This document shows positions 35,820 through 48,443 of a stretch of DNA of 64,000 nt, in pieces. Every line of letters starts with the position of its first letter. The first letter of the stretch is position 1. The stretch is from positions 15,681,997 to 15,745,996 of the forward strand of contig NC_134542.1 of assembly GCF_050624435.1 (NCBI RefSeq). The letters are read 5' to 3'. The DNA is from Tenrec ecaudatus (taxonomy: Eukaryota; Chordata; Mammalia; Afrosoricida; Tenrecidae). The position numbers and the translations under genes are program-made. The notes under the pieces are model-generated. The model saw nothing but the letters and a program-made list of their open reading frames with translations, searched no databases and was not told the DNA's origin.

Positions 35820-36170
35820 ATGCCACGTGTCCGTTCTAACTCCTAGTGGCTCTGTGTATGACAGAATGAAACCCTGCCTGGCCTAGCACCGTCCTCACAG
35901 TTGTTGCGGCCAGTGTGTCAGCCCTTCTCCATGAGGGTCTTGCCGTCCACTCTTCCACTGACACTCTATTTACCAAGCAGGTCCTCTTCCAGGGACAGCT
36001 CCCTTCTGATGAAAGACAAAGTACATGAGACAAAGTCTCACCAACCTCGCTCCGAAGGAAGGTTGTGGCTGTACTTCTTCGAAGACAGATTAGTTTATTC
36101 CTCTGGCAATCTTGGTACTTTCAATATTCTTTGCCAGCACTATAATTCAGAGGTAATCTTTCTCATTCTT
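35820..36170 (-). repeat. RTE-type LINE 3' end, antisense
   Basis: GTTGCGGCCAGTGTGTCAGC, CATGAGGGTCTTGCCGTCC and CTCTTCCAGGGACAGCTCCC are antisense forms of the RTE 3' segment. Confidence 0.6.
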
Positions 36171-38714
36171 CTCCAGGCTTCCTGATTCAGGGTGATTGGA
36201 AATGCAGTGGCTTGGGTCCGGGGTTCCTCAGTCTTCAAAGAGACATCTTTGCGTTTGAACAGTTTAAAAAGGTCGTGTGCAGCAGGTCTTCTCAGTGGAA
36301 TGCGCTGTGTTCCTTGACTGCTGGGTCCCTGGGTGTTGGGTGTGGATCCCAGTAAGACAGTGGGCTGGGTGGGAAACCAAGAGAAACGACAGCATCGGAA
36401 ATGGTTTCCACCCTGTTCCCTTCTTCCTTCCCCGTCACATACTCTACCAGTTCACTCCAGAATGGATCACTGGGTTGTTTTTTTTTTCTCTTCCTGTGAT
36501 CATCTTTGAGGGTAGGTGCTTACACCATGGGATGGATTCCATTTTGTAGATCTACCAGTAGAATTACAGAGTTAGGAGGAGGCGGCTTGGGTAGGTGTCA
36601 GCCTTTGTTCGAGTCACGTGGTTAAGCGAGTCTCCCCCATCCACTCTGTACTACATCATCAGTAATTTAGAGATGTAGAAATAGCTTCACTTGGTCCAGT
36701 GGTTTAGTATACCTATATATCTGAATGTTGTGTTTTGTGAGTTGGGGTTTCTGTTTCAACGTGTGGGGTGGGGGTGGGTAGTTTCTTAGCTGCTTTGACG
36801 TGTGTGATAAATGTGTACTCCTTTTCTGGCAGTCCCCAACACGGGTGATAAACTTCCACTTTGTAAGCAGCTCCGTGGCTTTAGATAGCAGAGCACATGT
36901 TGATGATGGGGACAAAAGGGAAATGTTTTGAGCAGATGATTTTTAGAGATGGGCCAAAGAGAGTATCGAATCAATAAGCAGCTCATGTGGGGGAGGGGGC
37001 TGGTAGGGGGCATGTGTTCGGGTTATGAGCTGTGAGCGTGCTGGGCGACACTGTCTGATCCTCTCGGCTCAGGGGTCTGCTCAGTTACCTCCCTTAAGCT
37101 TCTACTTCCGAAGCTTCATAAAATTACAGGAGTGACTCATATGGGTAAAGCCGCTCCCCACTGCAGGCCTGTAATAGTACTCTAAAAGAAAGACGGGCAA
37201 AAAGAAACTGTGAAAGGTGTTTGGCAACGAGCAAGAGAAGGAGCTCCCCATCGCTTTGAAGGTCAATTAGCCAGAAAATGTGCTAAAGACTAGGTGCTAG
37301 CTGGATGGGGCCCAAGAATTACCCCCAAGGTCCTCAAAGTGGCCCTGCCGCCTGCCAATGCTGGAGCACAGACAGGCAATTACAGCGGGGAGGAGAGGCT
37401 GCAAAGGCTTTCATTAAGGGGCTTACTTACACCCCACTACGCTTGGGAAATTAAGTTCTTATTTGTGCTTAACTGCTGTTTCTTTTGTTGGCCTTCTACA
37501 CGTATTTCAGCAGAGGATGGCAGAAGAGCTCTCGCTCTGCTTCTAAGCACAGTGCGACCAGGGGCAGGAGCTGGGAGGAGCCTGCCAGGCCCTCGGGCCG
37601 AGGAGCATTCTGAGCACAGGTTGAAAAGTGCCACACTTGCACTTGGCCTAAACAGATAAATCAAAGAAATGCGCCTTCATTTGACTGTAGAATTTGAATT
37701 TTAGAATTCCCACGTACAAGGCAATATGGTTTTTCTTGGATTGGCAGTTTGACCGTTCTGCACAGTCAGCTGCTGTTTCGCCAAAGCCCAGCCCACTGTC
37801 ATCGAGGCAATTCTGACTCCTTGTGACCCCACGGGACCCAGTGGAGCTGCCACCTCTTCAGCAGAGCCTCACCTGCTGACTTTCAGGTAGCCGCCGAAGG
37901 CTTAAAATAGCTGCCGCCAGGGCTTCCGGAGGCTGTTTTCCAGCACGTTTTGCTGTGTTTGTGTTTGTGTTTGCACTTGTGCTTGAGTGGCCTTTGTCTC
38001 TCTTGCCGATCCGATTCTTCATGAGCTGTGATCTGTGTTTAAGGTCAATTCAGATGTGGAGTCCCTTTCTTCTGGACAGACTGCCAGTTCAGAGGCTCTC
38101 GTTCCAGCTGTGTGGTGGCTGCGATCTGCCAAGGTCTAGGGCTGAGTGCCCCTACTGCTGCTGGTGGCGGAAGTACTCTCCCTACAAATTCAGGCTGAAT
38201 TTGCTTGGGGGGGGGTTCGGGGGGGCTGTTCTGTTAGGGAAGCCATTGCTCTTTCTGCCCTGCTCTGAAGCACTTCAATTCTCCCCGTGAAGCTGTTTCA
38301 CCTTCCATGTATCTCTCACTTTGTGTCTATGGAGACCAGAAGGTTAACTTGCTCTTAGAAGAGGAGGTAAGACAAAATTCATGCCAAGTGCTTTCATCAT
38401 AATCCCCCCAAAATGACAAAAAAAAACATTAAAAATCTCACTTTGGGTTTAAAGTAAGTGGTTTCTAGCAAATCAGAAATCCCATTATTGCACTTATTTT
38501 TCCCATGTGGGTGGGAAGGAGTGCAGTCCCTGGGAGGAGCACGTGGTGGCTCCCTTGACGACGCACTAAAAGGCAGCAGCTCCGACTCTTTCACAGAAGC
38601 ACTTACTGATGAAGGACAAGCGCCGGAGGCATCAGTATGGATGAGAGACACCTCAAGGTAAAGGGCACAAATCCTCCAACTGGCCCAACAGACAGCGCTG
38701 TGATAAAGAAGGTT
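36171..38714. other. FARSB intron, little recognised
   Basis: One SINE fragment (37780-37890) only. G-runs occur near 38210. Confidence 0.4.
37780..37890 (-). repeat. AfroSINE fragment, antisense
   Basis: CACTGTCATCGAGGCAATTC TGACTCCTTGTGACCCC is the tail half; the head half is lost. Confidence 0.65.
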
Positions 38715-39250
38715 GATGTCAAGGATTCCGTTTTACTTGGATCCAAAAGCCATCCGTGAAGCAGCCGTCAGAATCAACACTGTGTGCATTGGGCACATGC
38801 AGTGCACACGATCTCTTCACAGAGTTCCAGGGCAAGGGCGTCGTCACTCTGAGGACTCTGGTGTCCCTGTCCCCAGCCCTGGGAGCTGTCATCGCCTCAC
38901 GTGCCTGTGGAAGCTGGACAGTGAATAAGGAAGGCTACAGAGGAGCTGCTGCCTGTGAACGATGGTGTTGATGAAAGCACTGGCTGTCCCGTGGACTGCC
39001 CATGTTAGAGGAAGCACAGCCCGATGCTCTGCGGCAGCAGGGCTGACAGCCTCATCTCACAGGCCTGACGTGTCAGTAGAGGGACCAGTCCCTAGAGAAG
39101 GCCATCATGCGTAGGAAAGTAGAGGGGCAGCGAATAAGAGGAAGACAAGACCTCAGCAAGATGGGTTGGTACAGTGTCTGCAACCACGGGCTCAAACAAA
39201 GACACCGTGACGAGGGTAGAGGGTCATGCAGTGTCTCATCGTGCTGTACC
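38715..39250 (+). repeat. RTE-type (BovB-related) LINE, end of reverse transcriptase and 3' tail
   Basis: TCAAGGATTCCGTTTTACTT, then a frame with VIASRACGSWTVNKEG and ERWCW, matches the last part of an RTE-clade reverse transcriptase. After it come CCAGTCCCTAGAGAAGGCCA and GGCAGCGAATAAGAGGAAGA, the characteristic 3' segment. Stops and shifts make it dead. Confidence 0.7.
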
Positions 39251-39299
39251 TCGGGTCCTTCTGCGGGGGAACCGCCTGTACGGACTGTTAGAACAACAC

Positions 39300-39448
39300 A
39301 CCCAAATCGCCACCATCGTCAATTCTGCCTCATGGGAGCAAATCTATCTAGGATTGCCACGAGTGTAAGCCTGAATGGGAGCAGACAGTCTCGTCTTTCT
39401 CACAGGGAGCGGCTGGTGGGCCTGAACCACAGTGCCACCAGGATGTCT
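39300..39448 (-). repeat. AfroSINE, antisense, decayed
   Basis: CTCGTCTTTCTCACAGGGAG CGGCTGGTGGG and CACAGTGCCACCAGGATG. Confidence 0.65.
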
Positions 39449-39974
39449 TAACCACACAGTTTAATTTAGATACTCTCAGACTTGAATGTGTTTTTAATAA
39501 AGCATAATATTGAATTTCCCTTTTCTTGCAAAGAGGAAAAATTATATTTAGTGATACATAAATTTTTTGCTTTACCGTGTCCCTTGCTTGTTAATGAGCC
39601 AAAGCAAAGCTTGATCTGGAATTTTGGAGAGAGGTACAACAGGTATTATCTTGCATGCAAACTTGTGCTTTTTTCTAAAAATTGCTGATTCAGAAAATTA
39701 TTTTGTAAGGTAAAATTTCTGTTTTATCTCTTAGGCTTTTATTTATTGGCTTTATTTTGTTAACATTGTCAAGATAGAGACGTCTGGCTTAGATTCTAAA
39801 ATAGTCTGGTTTTACATGTCAGTAAACATGAATCCACTCAAATTGGAATTGACGATAAAGAACAGGGTAAGTTTCAGTGCAGCGAGGGTTTTTCAGTATC
39901 ACTCAGTTATCAAAAAAGGCCACGAAGCCGCCTTTCTGAATGGCCTTTGTCAACGGTGCGTTGTCATTACCTGC

Positions 39975-40162
39975 TGCTGTCAGACTCACCGCCATCGGAT
40001 CCATGCTGACTCAACAGCCTGTGGGACATTGTAGGACTCGGGTTCTGAGGCTATACGTCTTCACAGGACCAGACGGCCTCACCTCTGCTGCAGAGCCGCT
40101 GGTGGGTTTGAACATGACACCGTTACAGTTAGCAGCCCATCGTGTGGCCCAGGGTGCCACCA
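39975..40162 (-). repeat. AfroSINE, antisense
   Basis: GACTCACCGCCATCGGATCC through ATCGTGTGGCCCAGGGTGCC ACC. Confidence 0.75.
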
Positions 40163-40194
40163 AATCAGTTCCCGCTCAGAGCAGAGAGGTTTAG

Positions 40195-40345
40195 CTCACG
40201 ACCCTTTATGTTTGAGCCCATTGTAACCATTGTGTCCGTCTGCCCCTTTAAAGGTCTTCCTCTATTTCAGTGGACCATTCCTGGCGGCTTTTCCCAGGGT
40301 GGTGGCCTTCCCCAAGGAGACTGCAGACAACACAGGCACATTCGG
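40195..40345 (-). repeat. RTE-type LINE 3' fragment, antisense
   Basis: GTTTGAGCCCATTGTAACCA TTGTGTCCGTC and GGTCTTCCTCTATTTCAG follow the antisense RTE order; the remainder is diverged. Confidence 0.45.
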
Positions 40346-40651
40346 GCAGGGTTCTAGGGCCGAGGCGGGGCTGCTGTCTGAGTGGCTTCTTGGTTCCCTC
40401 ACAGTTGTGATCTCTTGAAGGGCTGTGAGCTCTGTCTTCCTACAGAAGTTTGTCTTGCACGAAAACAGTCAAGATTTATGTCTTACACAAAAGACTACAG
40501 AAGCTTGTCTCACACTAACTTCCGTATCTGACATTGAAGATTTCTCTTATTTTCAGAGGAAACTGTTTTGCTGCTTCAATGTTTAAGGCAGGCTTTCATT
40601 GTGATCTGACTTACATATTCCATCACCTCCATATTTAGTAACGTTTCCTGG

Positions 40652-40815
40652 CATCGCTTTGTGTAACCGTTGAGCTGCTAATCACAAGGTCAGCGGTTCA
40701 AACCTAGTAGCTGCTCCGTGGGCAAGCACTAAGGCGCTCCCCTCAAGATGTAGAGCCCTGGAAATGCATGCTAGATAGAGGGTCGCTGTGGGTCGGAATC
40801 GCCTTACGGCAGTGG
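40652..40815 (+). repeat. AfroSINE
   Basis: TAACCGTTGAGCTGCTAATC, AAGGTCAGCGGTTCAAACC and GGTCGGAATCGCCTTACGGC. Confidence 0.8.
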
Positions 40816-42070
<1,255 letters not shown>

Positions 42071-42141
42071 GGCTGGAGCCCTGTGTGTGACACCCCAGCC
42101 CCCATCCCCGTGTCCTCCATTTCCGCTTTAATGTTGAATCA

Positions 42142-42147
42142 AGTAAA
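42142..42147 (+). promoter_or_regulatory. FARSB: Probable FARSB poly(A) signal, variant AGTAAA
   Basis: There is no AATAAA within the first 100 bases after the stop. AGTAAA sits 72 bases after it and is followed by GT-rich sequence (TGTCTAGTGCTCCGGTGGAG). AGTAAA is a known but weaker hexamer, so the 3' UTR is probably only about 90-100 bases long. Confidence 0.6.
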
Positions 42148-42599
42148 GAATCCTGTCTAGTGCTCCGGTGGAGGTGTCATCCATCCTTTCTCGGCCCCAG
42201 TCCAGCATGTGCTGTGCGAGGATGTGGGGGCGCTCGGAAAGTTCCAGCAGGGTGCCAGCAGACGGTGCTTGTAGGGGACAGGCTCGGTTGGGAACCCCAG
42301 GAAGACTCCCAGGAAGTCAGCATGCCACCCCCCTACCCCACCCCCTTCTGCTGGCTTCTGTACAACAGAGCTCCCCTCTCCTCCTGGGGGACGCAGCCAG
42401 GCCATTGAAAAGTGTACCCGGTGGGTGAGGGGCTGCCGAAGGACCTGTGCTTCTTCTTCGCACCTGGCACGTGCTTGCCACCAGGAAGCAGTAACTGAAT
42501 GGTATTTTTAGGAAATGTAAATGAATTATAGAATCCTTATTATACATTTTAATACAAATTCATTCATGGTCTCACAGTTACAGCTTTTGGCGCCTTTTA

Positions 42600-42775
42600 A
42601 AAATCACTTTTTATCATTTTATTGGGGGCTTTTACAGCTCTTATCACAATCCCTTTATACATCCATTTATCAAGCACATTTGTACATATGTTGCCATCAT
42701 CATTTTCAAACATTTTCTTTCTACTTGAGCCCTTGGTATCAACTTCTCCCCCTGTCCTCCCCCGATATGTTCATT
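42600..42775 (-). repeat. Short LINE 3' tail
   Basis: TTTTATCATTTTATTGGGGG is followed by GTTGCCATCATCATTTTCAA, with truncation soon after. It lies just beyond the FARSB 3' end. Confidence 0.75.
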
Positions 42776-42868
42776 TCTGCATGTCTCCCTGAGCTAGCAT
42801 GGGGGCACTGTGCTGCACCAAAAAGTCAAGTGGGCAAGTGGTGATTCCAGTGCACTAGGGCATCCTAG

Positions 42869-43062
42869 GAGCCCGGGTGGTGTAGTCGGTTACACGTTGG
42901 GCTGCTAGCCACAAGGTTAGTGGTTTGAAACCACCTTGGGAGCCAGATGAGGCTTTCTACTTCCATAAAGAGCTACCGTCTCTGAACCCACAGGGGCAGT
43001 TTTCCCCTGTCCAGTAGGGTTACCAGGAGCCAGAATGGACTCGATCGCAGTGAGTTTTGGGG
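42869..43062 (+). repeat. AfroSINE, full length
   Basis: This copy defines the family. The tRNA-like head is GGAGCCCGGGTGGTGTAGTC with an A-box-like GTGTAGTCGGTT. The B-box-like part is AAGGTTAGTGGTTTGAAACC. The middle is CTGAACCCACAGGGGCAGTT and the tail CCAGAATGGACTCGATCGCA GTGAGTTTTGG. Confidence 0.9.
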
Positions 43063-43409
43063 AGGGACCTCATAAAACACCAGAAAGCTCATTTTCGTCC
43101 TGGCTACTCAGGACCCTGTCATGGACCAGTTAGAAAATAATGGTTTTAAGTAGTGAAGGCACTCGTTCCTCTCTCTACCAGACTTGGTAGCGCTCTCCTC
43201 TGAAGTCAAGTTTCTATAGTGCCCTGGCCTTACCTCGGCCTACTCTCCTGTCAGACTTTGATCTGGAATCTTCCAGTAGGCCTTTGGACTAATGTTTGAG
43301 AGATTTCCTCGTATTGTTGAAATGAGAGGAATATAAAGGAGGAGTAAAACTTTAAGGCTCAGTGGAAATCTGGTAATAAGACATAGGATAGTCTTAGGGA
43401 GCTCTTGCT

Positions 43410-44130
43410 AATAAACCTAATACAAAACACAACCGTGCTATACCCGTGAGCCAGAGGCAACCTTGTTCAATGTGGCAAGACTGGTGAACATAAACACTTC
43501 CCAACCACATCTTCACATCCTCAACAGAAGGCTCACACTTTCAGAATGAAGATCTATATACTCTCACAAAAGAACCAAGTGTCAAAGGACTTAAATCCAT
43601 AATATGTAAACAGTTCTTACAAATTATAAGAGAACCCTTTTTTCTTTAAAATTGATAAAAAGATTTGAACAGATATTTTCCCCAAAGAAGTTATGTGAAT
43701 GTCCAGGAAGCATATTTTAAAAAAAGATGCTTTGCGCAAAAATTTTGTTGGTAAATTCGTGACTTTTCATTCTATTTTTCCCACAAACTTTGTGAGCACC
43801 CCCTTATATGGCCCTGCAAAGACTTGTGTATATATGTTCATGGCAGTGCCGTTGACAGTATCTACAACTGCCCTGGACCCCAGCAGATGAATGGTCAACA
43901 ATTGAGACAGATCCGTACTCTAGAAGACTTCTCAGCAACGAAATACACAAAATGTCGTGAATGAACCTCCGAAGCATCATGGTAAGTGAAAGCAGCCAGA
44001 CACACATGGACTACATGCGATTTCATTTATATGAAATGTGGGAAGAATCAAGGGACGCTAGTGATTGGCTGGGGTGTGAGGTGGTAGCTAACGAGTAGGT
44101 TCTTTCTCATACAGCTAGGAGGGTCAGTGG
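43410..44130 (+). repeat. L1 3' end remnant
   Basis: Sense-strand hallmarks are present: TTGAACAGATATTTTCCCCA, CAGCAGATGAATGGTCAAC and GTAAGTGAAAGCAGCCAGAC. A palindromic MITE arm lies inside at 43765-43806. No open frame. Confidence 0.65.
43765..43806. mobile_element. Palindromic MITE, one clear arm, inside an L1
   Basis: The arm TTTTTCCCACAAACTTTGTG followed by AGCACCCCCTTAT matches the right end of the family; the left arm is not clear. It interrupts an L1 3' region. Confidence 0.4.
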
Positions 44131-44404
44131 GATGCGACATGCAGCTTGTAATGGCTGGAACTACTCACACATCCGCACCTGCAAATGCATGCAGAGCGTC
44201 AAACGAGCCTGGCTTTCAGGACTGCCCTTTCTGCTCAAGACAATTTACTAGGCCACTATCCTTACGTATACCTTCTAGTTCCGGGTCCACGATGGTTCAT
44301 ATCCGGGGCTTTGAACCTGCTCATTCTGGTTCAACCATCTGCTTTCCACCCAGGTGCCCTGAATCAGAAGCTACGTTTTCAGCAGAGCCACAGATGGCTG
44401 CATA

Positions 44405-44465
44405 AGAGGCACCTGGGGGATCTTGTGACAATGTAGGCTCTGATTCTGATCTGGGTGGATCAGGA
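44405..44465 (+). repeat. MER5A-like hAT-Charlie fragment
   Basis: GAGGCACCTGGGGGATCTTG followed by ATGTAGGCTCTGATTCTGAT resembles one end of the old mammalian MER5A element. Confidence 0.5.
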
Positions 44466-45069
44466 TTGAACCAGTTCAAAGTTCTGAAAAGCTTGGATCC
44501 TGTGATGGACAGTGGGGAAATTGGTGAAGCCATTTGGTTAACAGCCAGACACCTGGATGTTTGGGGGATGGTTAAAAATTACTTAACATGAAAAGCCCAC
44601 CCATCCGCAATTGTATCGCAGCAAAATGTTGGGGGGCGGGGGGGGTGGTATCGATGCCATCCGTCCTGCAGCTGTTTCTGCCTGCAGGAGCAGGAGACCG
44701 TTGGGGTGGGGAAAGCCACTTAGGGTCCTCAGGAAGAAGAAATACACCATCAGCTTGCCAGGCCCTCCACGCAAGGCACTGTCCACCCCTCCTGCCAGGG
44801 CCTCTGAGTGGGAGCTGGACAACCTGGCGCAGCCGGAGCCTAAGAAGTCACACACCTTAGTGAAAGGTGGCCGTGGAGTATGAAACGGTGAATACACTGA
44901 GGCTTGTACCAGCTCACGGGAAAAAATCTACCTGACTGTTCTGCTTTTCATTTGTATTTTCACACCAGATGATATTCCAGCGTTTTTTGTACTCAGTGTG
45001 ACCACAATTGTAAGAGGCAGAATAGGAATTCTCCCCCAGTAATAACTTGCCCCAAACCAGAAGGATGAT

Positions 45070-45650
45070 CCCCTCAAAGGGGTTTAGGAGAGGAGACGGG
45101 TCAGTCAGGGTGCGAGGTAGTACCGATGAAGAACACAGCTTTCCCCAGATCCTGGATGCTTCCTCCCCCTAACTACCATGATCCGAATTCTACCTTGCAG
45201 GGCTGGATAGGACAGAGGCTGTACACTGGTGCATATGGGAGCTGGAGGTACAGGGAATCCAGGGTGGATGATACCTTCAGGACCAAGGGTGTGGGGGGCG
45301 AGGCTGGGAGAGTGGAGGGTGAGTCAGTTGGAAAGGGGGGAACTGATTAAAAGGATCCACATGTGACTTCCTCCCTGGCAGAGAAGGGGGGTAAGGGAGA
45401 CTCCGGATAGGGCCAGATATGACAAAATAACAATCTGTGGATTATCAAGGGCTCATGAGGGAGGGGGGAGCGGGGAGGGAGGGAAAATAAAAAGAGGACC
45501 TGATGCAGAGGGCTTAAGTGGAGAGCAAATGCTTTGAGAGTGATTAGGGCAAAGAATGCATGGATGTGCTTTATACAATTGATGTATGTATATGCATGGA
45601 TTGTAATGAGTTGTATGAGCCCCTAATAAAATGTTTTAAATAAATAAACT
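45070..45650 (+). repeat. LINE 3' end, sense copy
   Basis: It ends GTATGAGCCCCTAATAAAAT followed by TAAATAAATAAAC, and upstream mirrors the other copies (CCTGGATGCTTCCTCCC, GATCCACATGTGAC). 5'-truncated. Confidence 0.8.
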
Positions 45651-45926
45651 TGAGATACTGAGTTAACGGTATGCAGCCACATTTGGTCTCCGGCTTCAGG
45701 AGAAAGGAGGAGCAGCATCTCCACACTAGCTCACCGCTGATCGCCACAAGGCAGAAGTCAAGACATCAGACATTGCCACCACCACCCCGCCATCTTTGTT
45801 TATCCTATCCCGACACCAGCCCTTCTGCCCGCCACTCCCCCTTTCTGCTGGGCTCCATAATCCTGTCTAACAGCCACATGGAACTCCCATGCGGCACAAT
45901 TTGGGGGATTTATTAGGGACGTTAGA

Positions 45927-46105
45927 AGGAGCTCCGGTGGTTACATGTTGGGCTGCTAACCACAGGGTCAGCAGTTCAAAATCACCAGCTGCTCCGTGGG
46001 AGAAAGATGGGCTTTCTACTCCCGACTCGGAAACTCACAGGGCACTTCCACCCTGCCTGTAGGGTGGCCATGAGTGGGAATAAACTGGAGGACTTGGAGT
46101 TTTAT
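45927..46105 (+). repeat. AfroSINE
   Basis: AGGAGCTCCGGTGGTTACAT, GGGTCAGCAGTTCAAAATCA and GGCCATGAGTGGGAATAAAC. Confidence 0.8.
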
Positions 46106-46384
46106 TATTACTATTAGGGCTTGATGATGCTGAACAGGTTGTAAACAAGCCAGGATCAGAAAACAATACGGAGACAGTCATGGATCGATACAGAGACGGC
46201 AGTGCTGCTCAGCTGCAGCCACGAGGGAAGCCCGCCCCCGGCTCTGCCCCCAGGGGGATGGGTCTCTGATCTCACCACTGACTGCAGCATCTCTGGTGCC
46301 TCTGCTTGGCCTGGTGTGGCCTCTGCTACTGCAGGCGGGGATCTTGAAGGCGCTCTAATTGATGGTATAAATCCTTGAGGACTC

Positions 46385-46409
46385 CTCTCTCTCTCTCTCT
46401 CTCTCTCTC
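46385..46409. repeat. (CT)n microsatellite
   Basis: About 12 CT units followed by CACATGCACACG. Confidence 0.9.
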
Positions 46410-46434
46410 ACATGCACACGCATCTTTCAGAACT

Positions 46435-46600
46435 CTCCAAAGCTCCCTCACGCAATCGGTTATCTTTGAGCCCCGTGTCCGTCCATCTCCCCTACAGTCT
46501 TCCTCTTCTCTGAGCTGCTTTACTAAGCATCATGCCCTCTTCCAGGGGCTGGTCTCTCAGGGTAACAGCCTGGTCAGGAAGGACTTGTAACCAAACACGC
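46435..46600 (-). repeat. RTE-type LINE 3' fragment, antisense
   Basis: CCCGTGTCCGTCCATCTCCC, TACTAAGCATCATGCCCTCT and TCCAGGGGCTGGTCTCTCAG follow the antisense RTE 3' segment. Confidence 0.55.
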
Positions 46601-46837
46601 CCACGGAGACCTCGGCCTTATCTCGGCCTGGAAGGGGAAAGACCAGCGTCATCCGTCAGGTAGCCCTGCCTGCGTCTGGGTTTGCTTAATTTCTCCATTT
46701 AGTCTAATTGCTGAAACTTTTCATAAGTTGTTTTAATTTTAAAAAATAGAAAGCAAAATAGTTATATATATATATATTAAAGCTAATCTGTGTTTTCTCC
46801 AGTGCCCCTACAGTACCTGGCTCCTAGAGTGAATAGT

Positions 46838-46970
46838 CACACACACACACAGACACACACGTACACACATGTACAGACACACGTACACACGCGTACACAC
46901 GTACACACACAGACACACACATACACACAGATACACACGTACACACGTACACAGACACACGTACCCACAT

Positions 46971-47002
<32 letters not shown>
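46838..47002. repeat. Compound (CA)n / CACGTA microsatellite
   Basis: About 165 bases of CA repeat interrupted by GTA, AGA and ATA at near-regular spacing, ending in a pure CA run. Any open frames here come only from the repeat. Confidence 0.95.
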
Positions 47003-47266
47003 TCCACAGTGCTAATGTTTCTTTTACATAGTATTTCTCCTAACACTTCCCTTATGCTCTATCTTTCTAGATCAGTCCCGGTAGGTCCTAAGAGTCGTGG
47101 GGACACCGTGGTTACATCTTGGGTTGTTAACTGCAAGCTAGCAGTTCAAAATGGAGGGGAACATCGAGGCCCCCAGCCACGCCTTAAGAGAAAACTGAGG
47201 CTTACTACTTCCATGATGAGTTACAGTCTCTGAAAACCACGGGGGCAGGTTCTGCTTGTCCTAGAG

Positions 47267-48099
47267 CAGTGGTTCTCCACCTTCCTCATGTCGCGACCCT
47301 TTCATACAGTCCCTCATGTGGTGGTGACCCCCCAACCATAAAATTATTTTAAATTATTATAAATTACTTCATAACTGTAATTTTGCTACTGTTATGAATT
47401 ATCATGCAAATATCTGAGAGGATGTATTTTCTTTTTTTAAAAATCATTTTATTGGGGGCTCATACAACTCTTATCACAGTCCATACATACATCATGTCAA
47501 GCACATTTGTACATTTGTTGCCATCATCGTTCTCAAAACATTTGCTCCCCACTTAAGCCCCTGGTATCAGCTCCTCATTTTCCCCCTCCCTCCTTGCTCC
47601 CCCCTCCCTCATGAACCCTTGATAATTTATAAATTATTTTTTCATGTCTTACACTGTCTGACATCTCCCTCCCTTCACCCACTTGTCTGCTGTCTGTCCC
47701 CCAAGGAGGAGGTTATATGTAGATCCTTGTAATTGGTTCCCCATTTCTACCCCACCTTCCCTCCACCCTCCCGGTATCACCACTCTCTCTACTGGTCCTG
47801 AAGGGATAATCTGTCCTGGATTCCCTGTATTTCCAGTTCCTATCTGTACCAGTGTCCATCTGTGGTCTAGCCATAAAGTAGAATGGGGATCATGATAGTT
47901 GGGAGTGAAGCAGTTAAGAACTAGAAGAAAGTTGTATGTTTCATCATTGCTACCCTGCACCCTGACTGGCTTGTATAATTAAACATAATTAAAGCATAGT
48001 GATTAATCACAAAACAATAGGTCATTATATACTATGACATATTTATGTATTTTCCATTTGATGCCCAAGGGGTCGCGACCCACGGGTTGAGAACCACTG
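47267..48099 (-). mobile_element. SPIN-like hAT element split by a LINE
   Basis: The left end is CAGTGGTTCTCCACC and the right end GGTTGAGAACCACTG. Flanks are TCCTAGAG (47259-47266) and TCCCAGCG (48100-48107), 6 of 8 identical. The - strand interior shares GTGATTAATCACT and the following AT-rich stretch with the copy at 188-653. A 5'-truncated LINE occupies about 47431-47972. The element itself sits within a SINE. Confidence 0.85.
47431..47972 (-). repeat. LINE 3' end inserted in a SPIN-like element
   Basis: It begins TTTTTTTAAAAATCATTTTA TTGGGGGCTC and ends abruptly at CACCCTGACTGGCTTGT, a 5' truncation. SPIN-derived sequence lies on both sides. Confidence 0.85.
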
Positions 48100-48261
48100 T
48101 CCCAGCGCTTCGGCCTGGACTCAGTGGGAGTGAGGGCCTGAAAGGGCACCTTGTTCTTGTGTTCTGTTGTACGGATGCTCTTCATGTGAGCAGTTGTGGA
48201 AGGGATTCGTTCATTTGTGACATTTTACAGTTCTACCGCCGCTCCAGTGAACTCACACACA

Positions 48262-48443
48262 CCAAGCCCACCCCACTGCCATCAAGTCGATTCCGTCACG
48301 GACACCCATGCAGGGCTTCCAAGGCTGTCAGTCTTCACTGGAGCAGATCGCCTCATCTTTCTCCCACGGAGAGGCTGCTGGGTTTGAACCTCAGACCTTG
48401 CGGTTAGCAGTCCAACACTATCCAACAGGACCACCAGGGCTCC
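48262..48443 (-). repeat. AfroSINE, antisense
   Basis: CCACTGCCATCAAGTCGATT through CAACAGGACCACCAGGGCTC C. Confidence 0.85.

Larger units (their letters stand above)
47096..48140 (+). repeat. AfroSINE host of the nested insertions
   Basis: 47096-47266 carries GTGGTTACATCTTGGGTTGT and CTGAAAACCACGGGGGCAGG. After the SPIN-like element, 48100-48140 gives a diverged tail (CAGTGGGAGTGAGG). Confidence 0.7.

Noticed and set aside
42869..43062. tRNA gene suggested by A and B box-like sequence
   Set aside because: The boxes belong to the head of a tRNA-derived SINE; no cloverleaf or mature tRNA ends are present.
46140..46640. Possible LTR with TATAAAT and a CT repeat
   Set aside because: No paired LTR, TG...CA ends or internal retroviral sequence seen; part of it matches an RTE fragment instead.
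46790..47233. 147-codon open frame on the + strand
   Set aside because: It is created by the CA microsatellite (Thr/His repeats) and has no other support.
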